DNA from: Brachionus plicatilis
Taxonomy: Eukaryota; Rotifera; Eurotatoria; Ploima; Brachionidae
Assembly: GCA_010279815.1 (NCBI GenBank)
Contig: QEOQ01000573.1
Location: forward strand, 757,994-821,993
DNA length: 64,000 bases
Direction of reading: 5' to 3'
Below, piece by piece: positions 1-11,600 of this stretch (the first letter of the stretch is position 1; each line of letters starts with the position of its first letter). The notes below the pieces were generated by a model. That model did not search any database. It saw nothing but the letters and a program-made list of their open reading frames with translations, and was not told the DNA's origin. The translations under genes and the position numbers were made by a program.

Positions 1-733
1 GGAAAATTAAAATTTTGAAACAAACTTTTGTACATTATGTATGAATTTAGAAGCGACTTTTTTTTTATTTAAGCAAGTTGATTTTTTGGCTAAATTTGAA
101 AAGGAACTGTACAAGAAGAAATCCGAGTTAAACTGAAAATTTAGGGTCGAGTTTTTCAGAGGGAGCTCAGCTAAATGATGAATACATAATTACAAAATTC
201 AATAATTCAATCTCGAATGTTTTAACTTGAGCATATTTTAAAATAATTTTAAAAAATTAAACTAGTGACGTAATTAAAAACATTCTTTAAAATACAACAG
301 AGAATGAATTAGAAAAAGAGAGAAAACTAGTACAGTAAGAATGAAAGTTTAAACTAAAAATAAGAAATTTAAAAAATTTAAAAATTTATTTCAATCAGCT
401 GATTGGAATTTTGACTGGATGCAGAAAAAAAGTGATCCCAATCATCACAGCAAAAAAAAAGAGAGAAGCTAAATTTTGCATGACTAGAAGGCAGCGAAAT
501 GCATATGCTTCACTTGTAAGCTCTGTACATACCGATTCGTGTATCGACAACAACAAATACCTCTCTCACAATTTTTTATACTTTACATAAGCTGCTAAAT
601 TTATAGTGCAGCAATGAATAAAAACCAATTATTGTACAGACTTGGCCAATATACCAACAACAATTAAAAAAAAATAAAAAAAAAACTAAGCTTATTTTAT
701 TTTTTAGATATTTTTTTTTTTTTAAATTTTTTT
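1..733. other. AT-rich upstream region of RRM copy A
   Basis: No coding region is supported here. The stretch 470-600 is less AT-rich than its surroundings and includes a TATA-like run near 573-580, so it may hold the promoter or 5' UTR of the RRM gene that follows. Similarity with the second gene copy begins only at about 734, so the two copies have different upstream sequence. Confidence 0.4.
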
Positions 734-805
734 TGTGTGGCACCAGAATGAAAAATATGCCAGAAAACCAAGCCAAGTAAGATTGAGTCCTAGCATGGCA
801 AGTAG

Positions 806-1896
806 TTGCATAAAAAACCTCTGTTTAGCCGAATATTTGTTGGTGGTTTGAGCTGGAACACGACCAAGGAAATGTTGGCCAGTGAATTTATCAAGTATGG
901 TGAGATCATGGATTCAATAGTGATGCGCAACCCGGAAACTGGCGCCTCCAGAGGCTATGGCTTCATCACTTTCAAGGACATCCAGTCGGCCGAGATGGCG
1001 CTCAACTCGGCCAGCAAGCACACCATAGACGGCAAAGTGGTCGATGTCAAGACCTGCAGCTATCAGCAGCGTGCCGAGATGGGCTACGGCAGCATTTCCA
1101 TGTCCATCTCTCAAATGAACAAGTACAACAACTGCAAAGTGTTTGTCGGCGGTCTGCCGCATGGAACCCAGGACATGGATGTGGTGAACTTTTTTTCCCG
1201 CTACGGAAATGTCATCGAATTCAAGATGATGTACGATGAGTCGAAACAAAAGCCTCGAGGCTTTGGTTTCATCACTTTTGAGCTCGAAGAGAGCGCCATC
1301 CAAGTTCTTAAACAACAATATTTTCAATTCAATGGCAAGCAGGTTAATTTAATTTTTTTTTGTTAAAATTATAATTTTTTTTTTATTTAAATTAAATAAA
1401 TTTTTTTTTAAAAATTTTATCAATTTTTTAGATCGAAGTAAAACCCCAAAATCACAATGTCAAACAAAAGCAGCAATTTCCGCAAAACTTCAACCAAAAT
1501 CAACAAATGTACATGAACAATTGGAACAACCAGCGTGGTGCCAACTGGAACAGTCAGCCCAAAACAAATTGGAGAAGCAACTTTCACATGCAGGGCCAAT
1601 ACCAAGGCCAACAATGTAGTAAAAAAGAATTTTTGATTTTGAAAAAAAATTTTATTTTGATTTAAAGTCAACTCTGGTTATCCGTCTGGTAATAATCCTT
1701 CTTATCCTGTTCAGCCTCAGTCTAATTGGAATAATTTTAATTTTTACGGTAAAATTAGCACTAAAGGCTCTTTGTTAAATTTTTTGTCGCTAATTCAATT
1801 GAATTTTCAGGTCAAAATGGTTCTGGTCACGGCCAAACAAATGGTTACTTTGACGGAAATGCTGCGCTCAGTGCAGCTACAGGTTACTCTTCATAA
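806..1896 (+). CDS. DAZAP1/Hrp48-like two-RRM hnRNP, copy A (frameshifted start)
   Basis: Tandem-RRM RNA-binding protein of the DAZAP1/Hrp48/Musashi group, expected to bind mRNA and act in splicing, localisation or translation. The coding path is 806-1342, 1432-1615, 1668-1748 and 1811-1896; intron borders are GT..AG and phases agree, with TAA at 1894. RRM1 has RNP2 IFVGGL and RNP1 RGYGFITF; RRM2 has KVFVGGLP and RGFGFITF. The tail is rich in N, Q, G and W (NNWNNQ, NWNS, NFYGQN). The ATG at 795, used as start in copy B, is out of frame here because a homopolymer has six A instead of seven. The frame is open from 806 only after a stop, and the first in-frame ATG is at 872, which would delete RNP2 of RRM1. 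This is either an inactivating indel or an assembly error. Family call is firm; functionality is uncertain. Confidence 0.8.
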
Positions 1897-3555
1897 TTGT
1901 GTATTTTTATTCTTAGCTTTGCTGAAATGCTCATTCACCGAATATTAAGATATTTTCTTAACAAAAAAAACCAATCTTACACACAGAAGCACTTTGATTA
2001 ACTTTAAAAAAAAAAAAAACCTAATAAATTTAAGAAAAATATTAATAAATTTGTTGGTACTTTTTACTTGTTTGTGTCGTTTTATTATCGATTTTTGACT
2101 GAAAATTTTGTTATTTGTAAAAGTAATAATAATTATAAAAACAGCGAAAATTTAATAATGCTTAATATTTTTTAAATTACGTAATAACAAAGCAATTTTT
2201 TTGCTATTAAAATTTGTGTCATTTATCACTTTATTGATTTAACCAGAATAACTGCCTATCGCTTGCTGTATTAACAAATGCTCAGCTTTTGACTTTGATT
2301 TAATTAAGTTCCACATTCTTATTCACATGTGCTTTGCTTGACTGATAAAATTGACAATTAATTTAATAAAATTAAACTAGAAAAAAAAATACCTGCAAAA
2401 ATAAAGTAAATTAAATAATAAAGAGCTTTTTGTTTGACAAGAGAGAATCAGGCAATAAGTATTCTACTTGTATTGCCATATATCTTGGGGAATTTTTCTC
2501 CAACTAATGCCGATATATTAATTATGCTAAGCTCCTTAGAATGCGGATTACTTTATCGATTTAATTAAAGGCTTTGACTCTTGGTCTACTTCCTTCTTCT
2601 AAAAAATATAAAAAAATAGATTTTTGTATAGAATAAACAGGCTCCGAAGGTATTTTTTATTAGAATTTTTAAACACACCCAGTGGTCGACACGTGCCATA
2701 ACACATGATTCAAACAACTGAGCAAGTATTTTTAGTTTTTATATTTTTTTTGGATAAGTTGGTTTAGAATTCAACACAGCTTAGCCAAATTTTGACAATT
2801 TTCTCTTTTTTTTAAAAATTTTTTCAAATCAAAAAATTTAATTAAATTTTAAAATTAGCTTATAATTTTAGATTAATAAATTCACCAAATGTACGCTACC
2901 AGTTCGGCTGCGCTTGGGACTGATGATGCACCACAAAAGCTCTGAGGTAAGAGCAAATTTTATTAAGCCTAAGAGTCATCTAAGAAAAAAAATTAAATTG
3001 TAATTCAAAAGAAATATGTTCTTTTTACAAAAATAAAAATTATGTATTTTTTTTGAAGAAGATCAAGTTGGCGATTGATGTTAAAAAACGAGCTGAGTTT
3101 TTTGCTCTATTAAAAAAATAATGACTCTGAACAGAGTCAAGTGTACAGCATCTAAAACAAATAGGGGTTACAAGTTTGCAGATAATTTGACTTATATATT
3201 TATGAGTTTAAAAAAATAATTTTAAATACATTTATATATTAAAAATATTCACATGAACAAAGTGGAGCTCCTAAACTTTTAGAGCAAACCACATCATCAT
3301 GGTGATGATCGCATCATGTTTCACAGTCTCTATTCACTTTTTTGCACGAAATTCAACTTTCTTGACTGCATACTGTCTTTGCTGTATTAATTCTTTAACC
3401 AGAAAATAACAATACACCTCTTGTAAAAAGTAATATCGAGCAAAGTTGAACTTCTAATTAGAAAATTCTAAGAGAGTAAAAAAACCAACAAGCTATTTAT
3501 AAAATAAGCTTACTTAATAGTATTAAAAATTATTAATTTTGTTGTTGTTGTTGTT
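1897..3555. other. Intergenic region between the two RRM copies
   Basis: No ORF or exon is supported. A polyadenylation-like AATAAA lies near 2020-2050 after copy A. Otherwise AT-rich, with a slightly GC-richer patch at 3260-3400 that may belong to the promoter of copy B. It is not similar to the region upstream of copy A. Confidence 0.4.
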
Positions 3556-3615
3556 GTGTGGCACCAGAATGAAAAATATGCCAGAAAACCAAGCCAAGTA
3601 AGATTGAGTCCTAGC

Positions 3616-4752
3616 ATGGCAAGTAGTTGCATAAAAAAACCTCTGTTTAGCCGAATATTTGTTGGTGGTTTGAGCTGGAACACGACCAAGGAAATGTTGG
3701 CAAGTGAATTTATCAAGTATGGTGAGATCATGGATTCAATAGTGATGCGCAACCCGGAAACCGGCGCCTCCAGAGGCTACGGCTTCATCACATTCAAGGA
3801 CATCCAGTCGGCCGAGATGGCGCTCAACTCGGCCAGCAAGCATACCATAGACGGCAAAGTGGTCGATGTCAAGACCTGCAGCTATCAGCAGCGTGCCGAG
3901 ATGGGCTACGGCAGCATTTCCATGTCCATCTCTCAAATGAACAAGTACAACAACTGCAAAGTGTTTGTCGGCGGTCTGCCGCACGGAACCCAGGACATGG
4001 ATGTGGTGAACTTTTTTTCCCGCTACGGAAATGTCATCGAATTCAAGATGATGTACGATGAGTCGAAACAAAAGCCTCGAGGCTTTGGTTTCATCACTTT
4101 TGAGCTCGAAGAGAGCGCCATCCAAGTTCTTAAACAACAATATTTTCAATTCAATGGCAAGCAGGTTAATTTAATTTTTTATTTTGTTAATTTTTTTTTG
4201 GAAAATAAAAATTTTAGCGCCAAATTATTTTAGATTGAAGTAAAGCCACAAAGTCAAAACATTAAGCAAAAACAACAATTTCCGCAGAGTTACAATTTGA
4301 ACCCAAATCACAAGCATCATCATCATCACCATCATCATCAACCCAATGGCTTTGTCAACAATTGGAACAATCAGCGCGCTTCCAATTGGAATAATAATGC
4401 ACCAAAAAATAATTGGAGAAATTCCAATCCGCATTTGCAGACACAATTTCAAAATCAACCATGGGGTACCATTTATTCAGCAACAATTAATAAATGTTTA
4501 GCTTTTTTTTAAATTTATTTCTAAGCTAACCCCCAATTTCCGTCCAATTCCAATCCAATTTTTCCAATGCCTCAGCCCCAGTCAAATTGGAACAATTACA
4601 ATTTTTATGGTAGATTTTTTGCTAGATTTATAATATTGTTAAATTTATTTTTTTTTCTAGGCCAAGCTAGCGGTGGTCAACCGCAGTCGAACGGCTATTT
4701 TCCGCTGGACGGCTCTGGCGCTGCTTTAGGCGCTACCACAGGTTACTCTTAA
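3616..4752 (+). CDS. DAZAP1/Hrp48-like two-RRM hnRNP, copy B
   Basis: Intact 318-residue paralogue of copy A. Exons are 3616-4164, 4234-4465, 4526-4609 and 4661-4752 (957 nt in total, all phases consistent). RRM1 has RNP2 IFVGGL at about residues 13-18 and RNP1 RGYGFITF at about 52-59; RRM2 has KVFVGGLP near 115 and RGFGFITF near 154. The C-terminal third is low complexity, rich in N, Q, P, G and W, with an eight-to-nine His run (codons CAT/CAC, 4309-4340) that copy A lacks. Proteins of this family shuttle between nucleus and cytoplasm and use such tails for condensation or partner binding (family knowledge). The ATG at 3616 is chosen because the frame runs directly into RNP2; the more upstream open frame has no ATG. 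AATAAA lies about 15-20 nt after the stop. Human DAZAP1 is about 407 residues, so this tail is shorter. Confidence 0.88.
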
Positions 4753-5624
4753 ACAAAAATCGCACCTAAATAAAGCTTAAATTAAACTATTGCTTTTTTT
4801 GCTCACAAACTCGAATGAATTTTTTATTTAATTTTTCTTTATTTTTTTTTGAATTTTTTTTGCTTACATAACCCACACAAGTCCTTGATTTATCACATCT
4901 AATTAATAAACTCCAATTGTTTTTTAAGTGCTCAAATAAGATTCTTAACAAAGTGGCTCTATTATTGCTTTTTAAGAATATTAATCCGACTTACAGAATA
5001 AATAAGGTCTTTACAATATGTTTTATTATTAACTAAAATTTTTCTTTTATTTTATATTGAGTGATCAGCAAATCGAATTTGTACTAAAGACTTTGAAATT
5101 TATTTTTTAATATTTTTTAAATAATAATAAAGAATGAATTAAAAAAAAAAAAAAAATCCGTAATTAAAAGTCAGCTTTTGTCCAATTTGTCCAAGACCCA
5201 GAGTAAATTTTGGGAAAATGCCGAGCAGCATTTGGGGACTATGGCGCCTATATGGCTAATATTGCAGTATTTTTTGGATTTTTTTGTTCAATTTTATCTC
5301 GACTGAATTTTTCTATTCAGTATAAAAATAAAATTTAGACATTTTGTAAAATTTGTAAGCGTAATGTACAACCAACTAAGTTTAATTATAAATTTAAGCT
5401 TTGAACGCGATCTCTAAGTTCTAGTTTTGCAAATACTTGCAGTCGTTTGTTTTTGTATTCTTCTCTATTCGAATAAAAAAGCACATTTTTTAAAAACTTT
5501 TTGAAAAAATTTATTTTTAGATTTAAAGTAAAATAATGGAATTTAAATAATCTATTGATTATTGATTAAGTTCTATTGTGTCTGATATCCGGTTGAATTT
5601 TTTTTTCCAAACCACAATTCCACA
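4753..5624. other. Intergenic region after RRM copy B
   Basis: AT-rich, with homopolymer runs and AATAAA motifs near 4765 and 5010. No exon or RNA gene recognised. It must contain the terminator of copy B and the promoter of the zinc-finger gene. Confidence 0.4.
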
Positions 5625-8600
5625 ATGACTCTAAATCGACACAGCTGCAACGGCCACAGTGGATTGGATTTGTGCAGCAAAATAAACCAAAACCGATGCA
5701 AAATATGCTTCAAGCTTTTGATTAATTGGAAAGGCGTCAAAATGGACAATTTCGTTCCGATCATAAATGGTGAGGCGAACAAAATTCTAGTCAAAGAAAA
5801 GAGTTCCAAAAGTATACAAAGCCTAATCAAACGCTACCTTGGCAATTCGACTGACTTTATAGATGGCACCCAAGACAGCACAGAGGAGACCAAGTGGGAG
5901 GAAAATTTTAAGCTTTGCAAATCATGCTTCGGTTTAATTGGCAAGCTCGAGGACCACTGGAGACAATTCAATGAAATTCGGGATCACTTGAGAATAAAGT
6001 TTGTCAAAGCTGGTCGTTTGTTTACGGCACCGAATCGTAAATTATTCAAAAAAACAACGAAATGTCCAAAGAACAAGTCCAAGACAGCCAAATTGAGCAG
6101 AACGAACGCCAAAAATAATGTTCCGAACAAATCGACACAAAACAATGCCATTCCGTCTAACTTTACCAATACCCATGAGATACCAAGGCCAAAACAAAGC
6201 CAAAATCCTTCGAATGTAAACTAAATTGATTTTTTTTTTAAATTAGCAGAAAAATTATTTTTATTTTTTTTTAGCTGGAAATTATAACAAATTTTTTGTT
6301 AAATAATTCAGGTATTCTGCCAGAGCAGCTTTCAAACAATGGCCTATTGAATCAAACAAATCAAATTAAAGTGGAATCAAATCACGAAAGTGATTCAATT
6401 TCGGCTGAATCTTCTAGCAGACGAAAGAGGAAGAGTAAAGTAAGTTCATTTTAAATAAATTGTATCAAAGTTTTTTGGCGAAATTAATTTTTACAATTAA
6501 AAATTTAAATTTAAATTTGAAGTAATTTTTTAAATTTAATTTTCAAAATTTTTCAAAATTTAAAATTAAATTTAAAAAATTACTTCAAATTTAAAAATAA
6601 TTTTTTCTAAATTGGGGCAATTCGTGCAATCAAAGTTTGAAATTTTGATAAAAAAGTAACAAAGGTTATTTTGGTGAACGTTCAATTCATAGACTTTTGA
6701 AGAATAATTATTTCATGGAGTTATTTTCATAGAATTTTTTCGTAGAAAGGGATCAAATATAAAATATGATTCAAAAAAATTAATCATTTTTTTCAGAATA
6801 ATCTCTCCTATATTTCCTTAAATTAAAAAAAAAACGAAAATTTTAAGTGAAAATTCAAAAAAATTTGTCTTTAAGAGTTAATAAAACGTAAAAACATTTA
6901 AAATTTGTTCATAAAAAAAAATGTAATTAATTTAATCCTTAAATTTTTCTATTAAAGTTTGTAACATAATTTCTATAAAATATTTTTCTACCAAAATTTA
7001 TTCTATGAGTTTAGGTTAATTTTATTAATTTTCTATGAATTAATTTTTCCATGAATTGATACATCATCGTTATTTTTTTAAGACTTTTTTAAGAAATAAA
7101 AGGTTCTGATTTTGTTATCTAATATAATTTGACTGAATTTTAGTAAATTTAACAAATATAAAATAATTTATATTAAGAGATCTGGTCAAAAATGACCCGA
7201 AGGTATCTTTAGTTGAAATGTGTGACCAATGCATATCTAGAGAGTGCTAGATTTCAATTGATCAAGTTTGCCTAAAGATAAATTTAAGAATATCTTAATT
7301 TTGAAAAAATTTTTAAAGACACGTTTGTAAATTTTTTTGGTAATTTTTGTTTTCAAAAAATATTCTATTTTAGTTAATTCATGTGTATTTTAGTTATTTC
7401 AAAATTTAGGTGACTTGAAATTTAAATTGTGCAAAAGTATGAAAAATTTTAAAGCTTTAAAAACAAAATGATTTTTAATGTTTTAGAATTAGAATTTTTC
7501 CAAATTTTTTTTTACGATTAAAGAGGTGAGGATTAAAGGCTAAAAAAAAACTCATAAAACTAAATCTGTAAAAATATTTTTTTAAATGTTAATAAACACA
7601 CAAAAATTATTTATTTCTTTTCAAAATGTGTTCCTAATCTTTTTAATTGATTTTCATTTAATTTTTTTTTGATTTCTACTCTTTTTGGATAAAAAAAATA
7701 AACCTAAAAGATGAAAATAAAAATAAAAAATACCCAGAAATTTTTAAGATCCAGGAATTAAACAATTATTTTATTGTATGACAAAAAATTCATTTTAAAT
7801 GAAAAACGAAGAATTTTTTTAATTTTTTTTATGATTTAAAAATTAATTTATGTGATTTTCACATTTCAGATAATTAATAAATATTTTTTTTATGTGTGAA
7901 TCACATGTTTGTGTATTTTAATCTCTATTTGTTTTTAATCCTTGCCTCGATTAAAGATACTCTGCATTTTAATTCTTAATCTATATTTAAAACAATTTAT
8001 GTCAGCTAAAGCGCCTTTTTTAATTTTGATTTTCAAATAATTTTACTGTAATTGAAAAATAATGAAAATTTTTTTTCAATTAAATTAAAAAAAGAAGAGC
8101 AACAAAGTGTATACTGTATCTAAGAAGCAAAAACTATATAAAAAGCTCAATAAATATGGAATTAATTACACTCAAGAATAAAGAAAATAATAGAAATTAA
8201 AACAACATTTTAAAATAGAAAACAAATTTAACTTATCTAATTATGTCAAACTGAACTTGACTTTTAAATTATGGAAAAGAATGTTTATTAATTGAAAACA
8301 AGTATCATCATTAATAATTTTAGTATTGGCAATCTTTTTAAAAATTATTTTAAATTAAATATATCCACTATTTTCTTTTTTTTTGATAGATTTAATAAAA
8401 CTTCCTCTGATATTTTTTAATATCTATTTTTTTATTTAAAAATTGATTTTTTTTAATTAAAAATATGAGTAGAACTATTAGTACTTTAAGTTAAGCCAAA
8501 ATTATATTATTAGTTTTATTCTGAAAAATCCAAAAATTTTTAGATTTGTTAAATGTCTCCGAACAAAACTTGTTTTTCTAAGGCATCATGAAGTTTAGGA

Positions 8601-11600
8601 TCAAAAAATTCAGATAAAATGTAATTTTGAAAGTATTGTGAAATACAAATTGAGCAAAAGTTCTTCCTTTTCTGATGAATTAAAATTAAAGTAAGTAATA
8701 TATGTACTTAAAAAAATACTGCAAAAAAGTGCAACATACTTTGTTGCACCTTTTTTAATTAAAATAATTTTTCTTATGTTTTAATAAGACAAAAAATAAA
8801 ATATCAATAAGATTTGAATTGATTATTGGTTAAATTTACTTAAAAAAAAAAGAAAAGAATGATTTTATTTTAAAGTAATAAAGATGCAACAAACTATGCA
8901 ACACTTTGTTGCAGTATTTTTTGAAGTATATTTTATTAACTTTAATTTAAATTCATCAAAAAAGGAAGAATTTTTGTTCAATTTTTATTTGAATTTCACA
9001 ATACCATTTTGAATAGATATGATAGATCTCTCTGCAAAATGAAAAATAATGCAACAAACATAATAAATATTAGAAAAGGCTCTAGAAAAAACTTTTCATT
9101 TTGCAGTAAAATGCACCTCATTAAAAAGTATTTAATTCAACTGCGCAATTTAATTGCAGAGTTTTTGCTTAGCCTCATCTAATATTTAGCTATTTTTTTG
9201 CATTAATTAGCATTTTGCAGAGAGACTTTTCAAATATCTTTTAAAAGTTATAAACAAAATACTATCTTTTCTGTTTTTTTTATTCTAAACAACAAAATAA
9301 AAAATTAAATATTTTTAACTTTATTCTAAATGTACTGTATAAAGGATTTAAATAATTAGATTTAATTTAATTTTACAATGTAAATACAAAATAAATATTT
9401 ATTTTCTTCTCTAATTGTACACATATATTTAATAAATATTTTAATCATATTGCAACTGTGGGGACTGAAAAGAAGGCGCCGCCATTCGGAACTGCCTTTG
9501 AAAAAATTTTTTCCTAAATTATTTTTTAAATAAATAAAAATATTAAATAAATGAAGTGTTAATATGTATCAAGGATAGGGCATTAGCCTGTTGATTAGCC
9601 TTAAAAATGAAAATTTCCTCTCTTTTAGTTTATTATTTTATCTACAAGATTATTTTTTTGGTAACAATTTTTTCGACTAACAATTATTATTTATTAGTCA
9701 ACAAAAATTAAAAACTTAAAAAATAGGATTTATATTAATTTACATTTAATTAATTTGAACCTTTGAATTTTGGTGGACGGACTCGTTTTTTATGAATAAA
9801 TATCTAATAAGTGTCCAATATTAGACTCAAATGTAGGTTAATTTTCAATAAAAAGTTCATCATCTTGGGAATGAATTGGCTTTGGTTCGTTCTCGATTAA
9901 ATGTGGGTTGATTAAATTCAATATTTTTTATGTGGAAGCAGATTTTAAAATAAAAATGAATTGACTGGACCTGTCGATTTTTTTGTAAAAATGGATAAAA
10001 TTTTTATTTTCCTCCTTTTTTCAAATTAGCTAAATTTCTTGATGAAGTGCTAGAAAGGTACTAAAAATTTAAATATTCGCAGCATCAATAACATGTTTAC
10101 AAAAAAAATTCTTTGGCCAAAATTCACGTGATTAACTCGTTAATGTTAATGAAAGGGGATTAATGATTAATTTTTTTATAGTTAAAACAAATTCGATATC
10201 AATCTATTAAATTAGTGCATTACTATTTTATTACTTTAAAATAATTATTATTGATTTAGTTTCCCATTGAAATGTAAAAAAAAAAACACAATTAATATTT
10301 TCCACATTTCATGTATATTTATTGTTGATTTTATTTTCTTCAATAATTAAACAACATCCTAAATTTTTAAAAGTTAAAAATTATTTCAATCTTAACATTT
10401 TTGTAATCATGAGACTGAAAAGAAAGATTAAGTATCCATTCCAACCGGCCAAGGATATGGCTAAACTATTTCTTAAATAAATTCAATAATTATTTTTGTG
10501 ACAAAATAAAATGTTTTTGGTTCTAACGAAAAACCTTATATTATACCTTTATACCTTTTTTATAGTAGAATATATACATTTTATAGTGCTTTTATAAAAG
10601 GTGCAGGACGGGCTAAATTACGTAATCTTAAGTGAATATTAGTCGGTAAGGATATGTAATTTTAATAAAAATTACGTAAGCTTACATTTTATTATGAAAA
10701 ATTTAAAAAAAAATCAAAACTTCTTTCCGCTTCTTACTTAATTTTACCTAAAACAACACAATTTTTTGTAAAATTTGTTAAATTTAAAATGAAAATATAA
10801 ATCATCAAAAAATTAATAAGAAAAGATCAGTTTTAATAAATTTGACCAACCACCACTGTTTTTTACTACAATACCCGTACTTTTTAATTTAAATTAAAAA
10901 AAGTAATTTAAATTTAAATTGAACTTGATTTAGACTTGAATTAGTATTGATTTAATTTTTTATTAAATCAAGTTCAACGCTAACTCAGTTCAAAACTTCA
11001 CTTTGGTAATTTGTGAATTAACTTTACCTGAATTATTTAAATAATTAATAGTTTTGTTAAATAAATTAGCGATCAATTATTTTAAGATTTGATCTGAAAT
11101 TTCATTTTAACATTTTTATCATTTTAAAAAAGCTAAAATAAAGTTTTTTTCATTTGAAAATATTTTAACTTTATTAAAATAAAAAAAACAATTCATTTTC
11201 ATTTTTTTTAAATAACAAAAACTATCAATAATTTAAATAATTGAGGTAAAGCTAATTCACAAATTCAAATTCATAACTTTACCATTTATTCATTTAAAAA
11301 CTAAAATAATTTTATTTTTCCACTTAAAAAAATTATAAATTTTAAAACATTAAATATTTTGTTTTTAAAAGGAAGTTTTATTAAATCAATTAAAACATTT
11401 AAACCCATAAAAGTTCAATAAAAGGGATATTTTAAATTTTAAATATGAAAATAAACTTGACATTACATGTCAAGTAATAGCTTAGGTAAATTTTTTTTTC
11501 CCTTTAAATTAAAAAACTATTAGAATTTATAGTGTGATCTTTCGATCTTGATCTCAAGCTTCAATTTTTCAAAAAATTAATTAATTTATTTTTTTTTGAA

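Larger units (their letters stand above)
734..4752 (+). repeat. Tandem gene duplication (unit starts at 734 and at 3556)
   Basis: The segment 734-1342 and the segment 3556-4164 match almost base for base: six substitutions, all synonymous, and one A-homopolymer indel by eye. Similarity breaks upstream of 734/3556 and just inside intron 1; exons 2-4 keep the same exon layout but differ strongly. The units are in the same orientation, about 2.8 kb apart. Confidence 0.9.

Noticed and set aside
914..1327. Open frame on the minus strand across the RRM exon (also at 3736-4149)
   Set aside because: It is the antisense shadow of the RRM coding exon, which has clear RNP motifs on the plus strand.
4309..4340. 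His run read as an engineered affinity tag
   Set aside because: It lies in native context, uses mixed CAT/CAC codons, and is flanked by the family's own Q/N-rich tail.
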